Shown here: in pieces, positions 23,460 to 29,260 of the stretch
Position numbering within the stretch: the stretch's first letter is position 1
How the letters are laid out: every line of letters starts with the position of its first letter
Virus record (IMG/VR): IMGVR_UViG_3300032897_000022
Span: 1 to 30,571 of that record
Strand: one strand, 5' to 3'
Length of the DNA stretch: 30,571 nucleotides
Source: a virus
The notes under the pieces: generated by a model
Told to the model about the DNA's origin: nothing
Database searches by the model: none
The model's input: the letters and a program-made list of their open reading frames with translations, nothing else
Made by a program: the position numbers and the translations under genes

Positions 23460-25201
23460 CGTGATCTCCTGTGACCGTAGTGACGGTTGGCTGTCTCGAT
23501 CTTCCTCATCTGGATGGCTACTTCCGTCATACTAAGCCCTTTTTGCTCCATTTCCACTCTTTTTTCTGCCGCCTCGATGGGAAACGGCATCTTGCGGGGA
23601 TTCAGCATCGACTTCAAAAGGTAACGAACCATGTCGTTTACGTCGTCGGCCTTTGAGCCCGGCTGTTTCAATACGTCCTCATGCCTGCCAATATGCTTGT
23701 CGTCAGAAATCGCCAATGGCACTGCCTCGATGATCTCCGAACACCGGCCTGAAATGAATAAAAGCGGCGTGTGCAGTGAATATCCAGAGTCTTCTTTCTC
23801 GTAATCTTCGTCTTCGCGGGTCGGATTCATCTTGCCGTCCATCACGTCGCAGGTCTTCTTCATCATGGCGTACATGAACCGCCAGCCGCCGATGCGGTTG
23901 TTATCGGCCCGCTCGGGCTCGGGCCAGGTCATGACCAGGTTGTCTCTCACTTTTTCGGTCCTGCGGCATTCCTTCGCGATGTTCTCAGCCACTGAGTTAC
24001 CATGCGAGTCCTTTTCCCAGGCATCGAGGCTCAGAAAGTACCGCGTAAGTGTTTTGGTCTCCTCCATACTCGTCATCTTCCGCGCCGTCCTGACCAGCGC
24101 TCCCTGCTCCATGCCCTGAATGGCCAGATCGCGATAGACCACAACAACCGTGACCGGCATCGGTATGTCAACGCCGAATACGTCCAGAAACACCTTGGGC
24201 TGGACTTTGCCGACCGTGGCCCACCCCATAGCGGCATGGTGGACGAACCCGTCGTCATGCGCCACCCAGCGGGACCACCACGGCTGAATCAGTTTCGCTT
24301 CCTGAGATGCGGTCAGGATCAGCTTGCTCTCGTCCCATACCCCGGCAAAATACTGGCCTGCAAACGAATCAAATGACCCCAGCAAATGCCCTGCCCGTAA
24401 CGTCTTCGGAAGAGCATTCAGCTTCCTGCCTTCAGCCGTGCGGTGAATAAACAGATGGAACCGGCAGCACATGTAGTCAGGAGCGGCCCCGGCGTCACCG
24501 GCAGGGCATTCCTCGGTAATTCCGCAGGGCAATCCGTAGACCTGATGCGGGGTAAGTCCAAGCGGCTCGAACCAGACATAGTTGTCCCAGCCGAACATAT
24601 GAATGAACGTAAAATCCTGTCCCTGCTCGTTGTCGTGGAATTTCTTCTGCCAGTAGATGCGTCTCAGGTATTCGGTCCCGATCCCGCCGGGATTGAAGAA
24701 GTGGCCTGTCTTGCATACACCTACCCCGGCACCGGGCCAGCGGTTCGAGGTCTTCATGGTCACGAGTTCCTTTTCCGAAAACTGTTCTGCCTGATCGATC
24801 ATCAGGTCGAAGAACTCCGGCCCCCAGAACTTCTGGTCCACTTCCTGCTGGTTTTCCGCGAACATGCAATGAATCTCGGACCTGTTGGGCAAAATGAATT
24901 TTTTCTTGCCCTCATGCCAGTAATCCCGCATCTCTGGGAATTCGAGGAAATAGCGCTGTACGTGGTTTCTGTCGAGATCGGGCCATGTCCTGCGGACAAT
25001 CGCCCCGAAGGTGCCGGGGAACTGCTGTCTGCGGTCGAGCATGATGCGCCTCAGACCGCCCGACTTTCCCCCGGAACGAGCGCCCCCGGCGCCGATGGTA
25101 GTAGCGGCCTCAAGGCCTTTGCGGTAGAACAGTTCCCCCACAGTCTGCTGCTTGGGCTGGAAGATCAGCTTGATCTGTTTGGCTATCGCTTTCCTCCACA
25201 C
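23447..25201 (-). CDS. terL: Terminase large subunit (packaging ATPase/nuclease)
   Basis: The motor that pumps DNA through the portal and cuts the concatemer. The body includes Walker A GGARSGGKS (about residues 39-47 from a GTG at 25201), a Walker B-like DLMIDQAEQF (132-141) with Gln where Glu is usual, a first nuclease acid in AHDDGFVHHAAMGWA (D317), and a C-terminal acidic motif ADDVNDMVRYLL (about 518-529). The start is uncertain. The open frame extends to an ATG at 25393, but those codons overlap two small genes. The GTG at 25201 has no Shine-Dalgarno, and the best-placed GGAGG points to an ATA at 25186. The catalytic identification is firm; only the N-terminal 10-70 residues are in doubt. 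Confidence 0.88.
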   Translation of the reverse strand: MWRKAIAKQIKLIFQPKQQTVGELFYRKGLEAATTIGAGGARSGGKSGGLRRIMLDRRQQFPGTFGAIVRRTWPDLDRNHVQRYFLEFPEMRDYWHEGKKKFILPNRSEIHCMFAENQQEVDQKFWGPEFFDLMIDQAEQFSEKELVTMKTSNRWPGAGVGVCKTGHFFNPGGIGTEYLRRIYWQKKFHDNEQGQDFTFIHMFGWDNYVWFEPLGLTPHQVYGLPCGITEECPAGDAGAAPDYMCCRFHLFIHRTAEGRKLNALPKTLRAGHLLGSFDSFAGQYFAGVWDESKLILTASQEAKLIQPWWSRWVAHDDGFVHHAAMGWATVGKVQPKVFLDVFGVDIPMPVTVVVVYRDLAIQGMEQGALVRTARKMTSMEETKTLTRYFLSLDAWEKDSHGNSVAENIAKECRRTEKVRDNLVMTWPEPERADNNRIGGWRFMYAMMKKTCDVMDGKMNPTREDEDYEKEDSGYSLHTPLLFISGRCSEIIEAVPLAISDDKHIGRHEDVLKQPGSKADDVNDMVRYLLKSMLNPRKMPFPIEAAEKRVEMEQKGLSMTEVAIQMRKIETANRHYGHRRSRWAR

Positions 25202-25365
25202 CCGCACGAGCGGCTTAATCCCGTCCTGAGATTCGTAGTCAGCACCTCCCGCACCGTTCCGCAGCGGCAACGGCAGAGCCAGCGGGTTTTGCGGTGGATC
25301 GGGGAGGCAGGGGAGACGACCACCCAGCAGCCGAATTGCTCTCCGTAGAGGTCGAGAAATCTCAT
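25183..25365 (-). CDS. Small zinc-finger protein (CxCxCG...SCGC type)
   Basis: 60 residues from the ATG at 25365, which overlaps the previous stop as ATGA and has GGGAG five bases upstream. The pattern LDLYGEQFGCWVVVSPA...WLCRCRCGTVREVLTTNLRTGLSRSCGCGGKR matches a small zinc-binding family common in phages (GxxFGxLxVxxxxx..W.CxCxCG..xxVxxxxLxxGxxxSCGC). It is also found next to or fused to HNH-type nucleases. It probably binds nucleic acid. Its last codons (GGA GGA AAG CGA TAG) double as the best ribosome site for terL. Confidence 0.75.
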   Translation of the reverse strand: MRFLDLYGEQFGCWVVVSPASPIHRKTRWLCRCRCGTVREVLTTNLRTGLSRSCGCGGKR

Positions 25366-25547
25366 GGCTTCTCCCACCGTTCCAGAAATTCATAGGCCTT
25401 CATATTCCAACAGGCATCAGCAAGCGCGTTGTGCTCCCCTTTTCCTTGTTCAGGAAGCTTTGGATTGCCTTTCTCATCACACAACTGTTTCAGGTCGCGG
25501 GACGGGACAGAGCGGAGAATCTGCCAGGGACGAATGTGGTGCATCAT
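25362..25547 (-). CDS. Short protein resembling the C-terminus of a DEDD 3'-5' exonuclease
   Basis: 61 residues from the ATG at 25547, chosen because ATGA overlaps the stop of the membrane-protein gene and GAGG lies five bases before it. RPWQILRSVPSRDLKQL and then EHNALADACWNMKAYEFLERW resemble motif II/III of DnaQ-like exonucleases (pW...s.RDl..l...HNALADA..q). The motif I DxE that is essential for activity is absent from this reading frame. A longer in-frame extension to 25745 exists but overlaps the upstream gene and also lacks DxE. It is probably a truncated, inactive remnant or a reduced domain with another role. Confidence 0.5.
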   Translation of the reverse strand: MMHHIRPWQILRSVPSRDLKQLCDEKGNPKLPEQGKGEHNALADACWNMKAYEFLERWEKP

Positions 25548-25783
25548 GACTTCCTCGCGTTCCATGCTGCGAACAGCTTGGCCTCTGGTCCAAACGATTG
25601 AAATATTGGGCCGAACAGTCTCAAATAGCACCCACGAGTGTGCCTGATAAGCATGCCTTGCCTCTTTTCCAAAGCCTCGGCGATACGCTGGAGTTCGAGT
25701 TTGATGGCATATAGCTGTAAACTTAGCCCAAAAGAGCACCCACATAAAACGCTAGCCACTATAAAAATTACCATCACTACCAT
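25544..25783 (-). CDS. Small membrane-anchored protein
   Basis: 79 residues with a strong GGGAGG site six bases before the ATG at 25783. Residues 1-21 (VVMVIFIVASVLCGCSFGL) are one hydrophobic helix with two cysteines. A charged amphipathic helix (LQLYAIKLELQRIAEALEKRQ) and a basic C-terminus follow. It overlaps the zinc-ribbon gene upstream by seven bases and is coupled to the exonuclease-like gene downstream. It could be a holin-like or membrane regulatory peptide, but no family is recognised. The ribosome site and coupling are the main evidence that it is real. Confidence 0.55.
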   Translation of the reverse strand: MVVMVIFIVASVLCGCSFGLSLQLYAIKLELQRIAEALEKRQGMLIRHTRGCYLRLFGPIFQSFGPEAKLFAAWNARKS

Positions 25784-26049
25784 CGATTACCTCCCTGTAC
25801 GATTCCATAGAATCCGCAACTTGGGTCATTGCAGGCCCACTTGCCGCCTTTGCCTTGCGAGAGGGGCGCGTCGCACGAACGGCAGCATCTAACGTTATCT
25901 TGAAGCTCAACATCATCGGCGGGCATTGCTCGTTCAACTGCAAGGCCAGAATCACCCACTCTCCGTGAGTCCACAACACCGTTGGCGTGACTGTCCTGCA
26001 CTGGCTCCCCGCAGCAGGCGCACGTTAGCCTTAGTTCCTCCACCTTCAT
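25777..26049 (-). CDS. Double zinc-ribbon protein
   Basis: 90 residues; GAGG lies six bases before the ATG at 26049. Two metal-binding clusters are visible: LTCACCGEPV with nearby His, and VRCCRSCDAPLSQGKGGKWACNDPSCGFYG, which has the CxxC...CxxxxC spacing of a ribbon reading a nucleic acid. There is no catalytic motif. It overlaps the upstream zinc-ribbon gene by 98 bases in a different frame, so one of the two ends may be overextended. It is part of a cluster of zinc proteins between the terminase subunits. Function is unknown. Confidence 0.55.
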   Translation of the reverse strand: MKVEELRLTCACCGEPVQDSHANGVVDSRRVGDSGLAVERAMPADDVELQDNVRCCRSCDAPLSQGKGGKWACNDPSCGFYGIVQGGNRW

Positions 26050-26173
26050 CTAAGCCTCGATTCCATGAGCGAGAGCGACAGCCAGGACACCGCAGCGGAT
26101 TGCGACCGGCAATCTTCAGCCATTCATAGCCGCATTTGTCGCAACGCCATGCCTTGAGGTCCACAACACCCAT
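25952..26173 (-). CDS. Small zinc-ribbon protein beside the palindrome array
   Basis: 73 residues from the ATG at 26173; a GTG two codons upstream is also in frame. The core WRCDKCGYEWLKIAGRNPLRCPGCRSRSWNRG has two CxxC pairs 14 residues apart, as in the small C4 ribbon proteins common in phages and bacteria (CxxCGxxWxxR...P..CPxCxs..W). The C-terminal half is basic and probably disordered. No Shine-Dalgarno is visible, because the start codon directly follows the first of three palindromes. This suggests that expression is controlled there or that the gene depends on coupling to upstream translation. Confidence 0.6.
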   Translation of the reverse strand: MGVVDLKAWRCDKCGYEWLKIAGRNPLRCPGCRSRSWNRGLDEGGGTKANVRLLRGASAGQSRQRCCGLTESG

Positions 26174-26231
26174 GGACACATTATGTCCGACCGGACACGT
26201 TATGTCCAGAAGAATCGGACACGTTATGTCC
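26174..26231. repeat. Three tandem copies of a 15-bp palindromic repeat
   Basis: Copies at 26174-26188 (GGACACATTATGTCC), 26193-26207 and 26217-26231 (both GGACACGTTATGTCC). Each has perfect GGACA/TGTCC arms and a five-base core. Start-to-start spacing is 19 and 24 bp, so they lie on roughly the same helical face only in part. They fill the gap between two minus-strand genes and touch the start codon of the zinc-ribbon gene. They could be operators for a dimeric regulator, or the multi-repeat end of a lost IS21-type element. No transposase is seen. Confidence 0.7.
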
Positions 26232-26236
26232 AGCTG

Positions 26237-26608
26237 TTATCTGGATACGATAAGCGAACCGTTGGTGGGAGCAGGCGAGAATGTGAAGCAGATCCAGCCG
26301 CCACTGAGGTTGTAGGGCAACGTAGCGCCTGCGGGAATAATGCATCCATTCAATGGCTCATAAGTCGGCGATGATGCGGAACTGCCATATAATGTTTCAG
26401 TTGCGGCCCAATTGCCGGTGGCCTGCTGGTTGGTCGAGTTATATATGGATAGCGTAGCTGTCGAATTGCCGGGAACCGGCCCTATAGCGAGCTGCAGCGT
26501 CTTGGTAATGCCGGTATCGGTTGAAGCGTCGTTGACTAAGGCAATGCTGTTGCCAGGGTAAATCGCTGATACCTGAGAACTTTGCGGCTTTGAGATGTAG
26601 CTAGGCAT
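26237..26608 (-). CDS. Small beta-rich protein, possibly virion-associated
   Basis: 123 residues from the ATG at 26608, with GGGAG seven to eight bases upstream; it overlaps the preceding gene by eight bases. Codons further upstream lack a ribosome site. The protein is Ser/Thr/Asn/Pro-rich with few charges (YISKPQSSQVSAIYPGNSIALVND, KTLQLAIGPVPGNSTATLSIYN, SGGWICFTFSPAPTNGSLIVS), like a single beta-sandwich decoration or fibre domain. Its position right after the small terminase is unusual for a structural gene. No family is recognised. Confidence 0.55.
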   Translation of the reverse strand: MPSYISKPQSSQVSAIYPGNSIALVNDASTDTGITKTLQLAIGPVPGNSTATLSIYNSTNQQATGNWAATETLYGSSASSPTYEPLNGCIIPAGATLPYNLSGGWICFTFSPAPTNGSLIVSR

Positions 26609-26786
26609 TGATCGCTCCCTTGCAAAACAGAGTCCAGCCATTCCCTACAATGCGAGTATAGTCCCCGTCTCGTTCGAACAACACTTCAGGAATACGTTCG
26701 ATGATTGAATCTATCTTAGCCCGCTGCTCGTAAGGGTTTGAAACTACGTAATATGCACCGGGATATATAGCGCGTTCGCGTTCCAT
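26601..26786 (-). CDS. Small hypothetical protein after terS
   Basis: 61 residues; AAGGA lies six bases before the ATG at 26786, two bases after the terS stop. It is soluble and acidic/basic mixed (YYVVSNPYEQRAKIDSIIERIPEVLFERDGDYTRIVGNGWTLF). No motif is recognised. Good ribosome site and tight packing between terS and the next gene support it. Confidence 0.55.
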   Translation of the reverse strand: MERERAIYPGAYYVVSNPYEQRAKIDSIIERIPEVLFERDGDYTRIVGNGWTLFCKGAINA

Positions 26787-26788
26787 TG

Positions 26789-27166
26789 CTATTCCTTATC
26801 CAGAATCGACTTCGATACAAACGAGACCTCACCGCTAAGTTCAGTCTGCAGCTTGTCACCGTATTTCTTGGGCTTGCGCTTCCCTGCTTCCCACTGGTAA
26901 GTCCTTATTCTTAACTGAGCTACCTGCCAGTCATCAGCCTTGGCATTCATAGCCTCAATGCGGCATCGCTCAATGTCCCGCTCAGTTCTGGTTTCCATCG
27001 CGCGCGCGATAACACTCGCGAACTCGAGATCCTTTGCATAATGCCGCCAGAATGTAGATTCAGGGTGCGGAAACAGATCGGAACCGCATATAGAAGCTAT
27101 GGATTGTCCGTCTACGATTGCAGATTCAATAGTCTCTACGAGTTCCGGAGTCCATTTGAGAGCCAT
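26789..27166 (-). CDS. terS: Terminase small subunit (DNA-recognition subunit)
   Basis: 125 residues from the ATG at 27166, with AAGG six bases upstream. The frame is open for 40 more codons but those lie in the divergent control region without a good site. The N-terminus has a helix-turn-helix character (WTPELVETIESAIVDGQSIASICGSDLFPHPESTFWRHYAKD). The C-terminal part (FASVIARAMETRTERDIERCRIEA, then RIRTYQWEAGKRKPKKYGDK) matches Sf6-type small terminases, in which A.AR helices lead to W.a.k..PKKYGDK. It binds the packaging site and recruits TerL. It is the first gene of the minus-strand late operon. Confidence 0.85.
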   Translation of the reverse strand: MALKWTPELVETIESAIVDGQSIASICGSDLFPHPESTFWRHYAKDLEFASVIARAMETRTERDIERCRIEAMNAKADDWQVAQLRIRTYQWEAGKRKPKKYGDKLQTELSGEVSFVSKSILDKE

Positions 27167-27270
27167 GATTTGCCTTGGATTGTAGCATTCCATAGAAGAT
27201 TTGCACAGATATTCTCCATTCATTACCAAAGTTATCTTGCATAGTTCAGTAATGAGAGTAAGCTGTTTAC
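27167..27270. promoter_or_regulatory. Divergent control region between late and early arms, with candidate operator
   Basis: The 104-bp gap between terS (minus) and the ribbon-helix-helix gene (plus) must hold the promoters for both arms. It is visibly AT-richer than the structural genes. No convincing -35/-10 pair could be assigned by eye; TACAAT on the minus strand near 27183 is the best -10-like hexamer. At 27258-27270 the 13-bp near-palindrome GTAAGCTGTTTAC directly touches the plus-strand start codon and is a plausible operator for the regulator it precedes. Confidence 0.45.
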
Positions 27271-27402
27271 ATGAAGACGTTCCCAATCAAGATTGAAGAT
27301 GATCTGCACAAAGCGTTAAGGTTTGCAGCCATCAATGCTGGTAAGACTCTCAGACAGTTTGTGCTCGATGTGCTGACTGAGGCTGTGAAGGAGAAGAAAT
27401 GA
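27271..27402 (+). CDS. Ribbon-helix-helix (Arc/CopG-type) DNA-binding protein
   Basis: 43 residues read by hand from the ATG at 27271. FPIKIEDDLHKALRFAAINAGKTLRQFVLDVLTEAVKEKK has the complete RHH layout: a short DNA-contacting strand (FPIKI), helix A (EDDLHKALRFAAINAG), a turn, and helix B (TLRQFVLDVLTEAVK). Such proteins dimerise and bind operators as tandem pairs. It is the first plus-strand gene after the divergent region, so it may control its own arm, the late arm, or both. No Shine-Dalgarno is evident. The stop overlaps the next start as ATGA. Confidence 0.75.
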   Translation: MKTFPIKIEDDLHKALRFAAINAGKTLRQFVLDVLTEAVKEKK

Positions 27403-27623
27403 TCACCCATCTTATCAGCGATCCGATTCAGATCCTTAGTCCGTCTCGTAACGGCAAAGTTGTAATTGAATACGCTTCAGGGCGCCGCGCCATTGTGGAC
27501 ACAACAGAACTAGACGCAACGTGCGGAATCAGCGAGATCAATCAGGCTATCGGATCACATAACAATTCATGGGATTACTCGACTTGGGTTGATCCCGAGA
27601 AGTGGACGAATAATTTGCTGTAG
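27399..27623 (+). CDS. Small hypothetical early protein
   Basis: 74 residues; the ATG overlaps the preceding stop (ATGA) and AAGGAG lies six bases before it. The first 40 residues are beta-rich (HLISDPIQILSPSRNGKVVIEYASGRRAIVDT) and the rest is acidic and helical. There are no Cys clusters and no membrane segment. Its stop codon TAG is followed after four bases by the hairpin at 27628. It is co-translated with the RHH gene, so it may be an antitoxin-like or accessory partner, but no family match supports that. Confidence 0.55.
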   Translation: MITHLISDPIQILSPSRNGKVVIEYASGRRAIVDTTELDATCGISEINQAIGSHNNSWDYSTWVDPEKWTNNLL

Positions 27624-27626
27624 CTG

Positions 27627-27666
27627 TACGTCCCAAATAGGACGTTACCAGGCTAACCAAAGCCTG
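27627..27666 (+). promoter_or_regulatory. Leader hairpins upstream of 27686
   Basis: Two adjacent stem-loops follow the TAG stop. The first, ACGTCC-CAAATA-GGACGT, is at 27628-27645; the second, CAGGCT-AACCAA-AGCCTG, is at 27649-27666. The first is followed by TTACCA and recurs in improved form at 29567. They lack a U-run, so they do not look like intrinsic terminators. An RNA-level role (processing, stability, translation control) is more likely. Confidence 0.55.
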
Positions 27667-27685
27667 AGAAATGGAGATAAACGCA

Positions 27686-27889
27686 ATGATTACCACGTTT
27701 GCACGGAAAACCGGATTCTCGAATGGACACAAATGGGAGATCGGAATTGGCAATGCAAAGCGCTATATGACGCGCGGTATCCGGCTGTCAAAAGGTGGAT
27801 ACAAGTTCAGTTCCCCAATTCTCCGCTATCCCCGGATTTTCTACCTGCAGTTGTTCCCATACACGCTGTGCATTCTTTGGCAGCGGTGA
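27686..27889 (+). CDS. Small hypothetical early protein
   Basis: 67 residues from the ATG at 27686; an in-frame ATG at 27671 is an alternative. GGAG is nine bases before the chosen start. The sequence is basic and aromatic (FARKTGFSNGHKWEIGIGNAKRYMTRG, then YKFSSPILRYPRIFYLQLFPYTLCILW) with a hydrophobic C-terminus that might associate with membrane. No family is recognised. The gene is preceded by two hairpins. Moderate confidence because the ribosome site is not optimal. Confidence 0.45.
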   Translation: MITTFARKTGFSNGHKWEIGIGNAKRYMTRGIRLSKGGYKFSSPILRYPRIFYLQLFPYTLCILWQR

Positions 27890-27980
27890 CCTCTGCTCCT
27901 GTCTCCATTGGAGCCTAGAGCCTCCGGGCCGGTAACCCGGTTCTGAATAGGCAAAGTCAGACAGTGGGATGCGCATACTG

Positions 27981-27997
27981 AGAACATCACGCATATA
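27981..27997 (+). repeat. 17-bp leader repeat, copy 1
   Basis: The sequence AGAACATCACGCATATA begins 40 bases before the start codon of the Cys-rich gene at 28021 and recurs exactly at 28585. It lies in a 131-bp stretch without a gene (27890-28020), which also holds a small CCGGG/CCCGG hairpin near 27925. Identical position relative to two genes suggests a promoter element or an RNA leader element. Confidence 0.65.
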
Positions 27998-28020
27998 TCA
28001 GCAAGTGAGGAGAGGATGAG

Positions 28021-28566
28021 ATGGCAACATGTAAGCTACACAATGATTCGCATGAATATACACGACACATCTGTGGACACGAGTACTGCTCCATCGTTTG
28101 GCACCAATGTCCACGTTGCGCTACAGCTCCTGCTGTCCGCCAGAAGCTACATGCTCCGATGGGAACACTTGAAGTTACAGAGCAGCGTTGCCCGACAGGA
28201 TCATTCTGGAGAGATCACCATGAAGGCCGATGCAATTGCATGCACGCCAAAGAGAAGTGGTCTGTTCAGCGATCCACAATAGCTGGAAAAGCCGTTGTCT
28301 CTCTCAGTGCTCGCGCTCACATCCTGATGGAAGCTGCCCTTGAAGTTTGCGGCTATTGCAAAGGAACTCCAGGACACGACCCAAATCCAGTCAAGACAGA
28401 CGAGGGATGGTTTCATTTGTTCACGATTGGCAACGGTAGCAATCGGTGTACCGCTGGACCGATTTGGAGTCTCATCGAACAATGCTGTAAGGCGATGGGA
28501 CTGCAGTACATCGAACAATGCCCCAGTTGTCTCGCTGATATTCGCGACTGCACATGCCGCCTATGA
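28021..28566 (+). CDS. Cys/His-rich zinc-binding early protein
   Basis: 181 residues, with GAGGAGAGG before the ATG at 28021. Several metal-site candidates are visible: CKLH...HICGHEYC...CPRC in residues 4-33, CPTG...HHEGRCNC near 57-73, VCGYCKGTPGHD near 109-119, and a C-terminal CPSC...CTC. The middle segment WFHLFTIGNGSNRCTAGPIWSLIEQCCKAMG is helical. There is no catalytic motif. Many Cys in CxxC pairs suggest three or four zinc sites, as in phage proteins that bind host factors or nucleic acid. It has its own leader with the 17-bp repeat. Confidence 0.65.
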   Translation: MATCKLHNDSHEYTRHICGHEYCSIVWHQCPRCATAPAVRQKLHAPMGTLEVTEQRCPTGSFWRDHHEGRCNCMHAKEKWSVQRSTIAGKAVVSLSARAHILMEAALEVCGYCKGTPGHDPNPVKTDEGWFHLFTIGNGSNRCTAGPIWSLIEQCCKAMGLQYIEQCPSCLADIRDCTCRL

Positions 28567-28584
28567 ACGGCCCTCACTGCGGTA

Positions 28585-28601
28585 AGAACATCACGCATAT
28601 A
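28585..28601 (+). repeat. 17-bp leader repeat, copy 2
   Basis: Exact second copy of AGAACATCACGCATATA, 37 bases before the start at 28622. Between repeat and start is a purine-rich stretch ending in GGAGGAGTT-ATG, a ribosome-site cassette that also precedes the gene at 29612. The context upstream of the repeat differs from copy 1, so the shared part is limited to the leader. Confidence 0.65.
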
Positions 28602-28621
28602 CCAAAGGAAATGGAGGAGTT

Positions 28622-28876
28622 ATGAAACTCGATATTCCCGGAATCGATGGCAGTTTAGGTGAATGCGTTCTCTGTGGTGAGTCGTTCCTGAAAGAGATCA
28701 TGCTTAACCAGACAGTGGCCACAATCCACCTCGATGGATTCAATGCGGCGTTGCCTATTCACAAGGAAACCTGCTTGCCAGCATTAGAGAAGAACGGGCC
28801 TGATTGGAAAACACTGCCTGACGGGCCATTGCGTCGTGAATTCGCCAAACATTTCAGCGAGGCGGTGCAATCATGA
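28622..28876 (+). CDS. Small early protein with CxxC/HxxxC zinc site
   Basis: 84 residues with GGAGGAG directly upstream of the ATG. CVLCGESF near residues 15-22 and HKETC near 46-51 could make one CCHC metal site. The rest is mixed (KTLPDGPLRREFAKHFSEAVQS). The stop overlaps the next start in a GGTGCAATCATGA junction that recurs at 29926. Function is unknown. Confidence 0.6.
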   Translation: MKLDIPGIDGSLGECVLCGESFLKEIMLNQTVATIHLDGFNAALPIHKETCLPALEKNGPDWKTLPDGPLRREFAKHFSEAVQS

Positions 28877-29043
28877 CCATCGACCCTCAAATCCTGACCA
28901 ACCTCGCCAAACGCCTCAACGAGCGTGCTGAGAGGTATTACTTCAGGCATGAACTCGTCGGCCCCACCAGCGTCACACTCAAACTCGAAGCTATGAGCCT
29001 GAAGTATCAACAGGCTGCAAAGGATTGCGGAAATGAAAAGTGA
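28873..29043 (+). CDS. Tiny helical early protein
   Basis: 56 residues, read by hand from the ATG at 28873, which overlaps the previous stop (ATGA). It is helical and charged (QILTNLAKRLNERAERYYFRHELVG, then LKLEAMSLKYQQAAKDCGNEK). Its C-terminal coding sequence, encoding KYQQAA, is nearly repeated at the end of the next gene. It overlaps that gene by 11 bases. Function is unknown. Confidence 0.55.
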   Translation: MTIDPQILTNLAKRLNERAERYYFRHELVGPTSVTLKLEAMSLKYQQAAKDCGNEK

Positions 29044-29260
29044 GCCCACTACCATTCAACTCATCGTCCGAGTTAGCGATGGCAGCTTTGAAAGCAGTCT
29101 TTCGATCCCAGTAGCCAGTACCGAAAAACAACGCAATGAGTTTGCGAAGATGTGGACCGATGCCATGGCAACAGCGTTCAAGGGAACGTGGATTTCGGAA
29201 AATGCAATAGAGCAGGCAGAGGCAGCGAAGTATCAGCAGGCTGCGGAGGAACAGAAATGA
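29033..29260 (+). CDS. Small hypothetical early protein
   Basis: 75 residues from the ATG at 29033, overlapping the previous gene. The N-terminal half is beta-rich (TIQLIVRVSDGSFESSLSIPVA) and the rest helical (QRNEFAKMWTDAMATAF, then NAIEQAEAAKYQQAAEEQK). The final KYQQAAEEQK resembles the end of the previous protein, and its coding DNA supplies the GGAGGA site for the next gene. Function is unknown. Confidence 0.55.
   Translation: MKSEPTTIQLIVRVSDGSFESSLSIPVASTEKQRNEFAKMWTDAMATAFKGTWISENAIEQAEAAKYQQAAEEQK

Noticed and set aside
24443-25348. 301-codon open frame on the plus strand opposite terL
   Set aside because: It is exactly antisense to a protein with clear ATPase and nuclease motifs. 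Long antisense frames are expected from GC-rich codon bias, and no ribosome site or recognisable domain is present.
25548-25745. N-terminal extension of the exonuclease-like gene
   Set aside because: It overlaps the membrane-protein gene that has a strong GGGAGG site, adds no DxE motif, and has no ribosome site of its own. The ATGA-coupled start at 25547 is preferred.
26174-26231. Possible mini CRISPR array
   Set aside because: Repeats are only 15 bp, spacers are 4 and 9 bp, and no cas gene is present. A palindromic operator or transposon-end reading fits better.
27589-27918. 109-codon plus-strand open frame in the early arm
   Set aside because: It crosses the leader hairpins, overlaps the better 67-codon gene in another frame, and has no ribosome site.
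27925-27941. CCGGG/CCCGG hairpin as an intrinsic terminator
   Set aside because: The stem is only five bp and no U-run follows on either strand.
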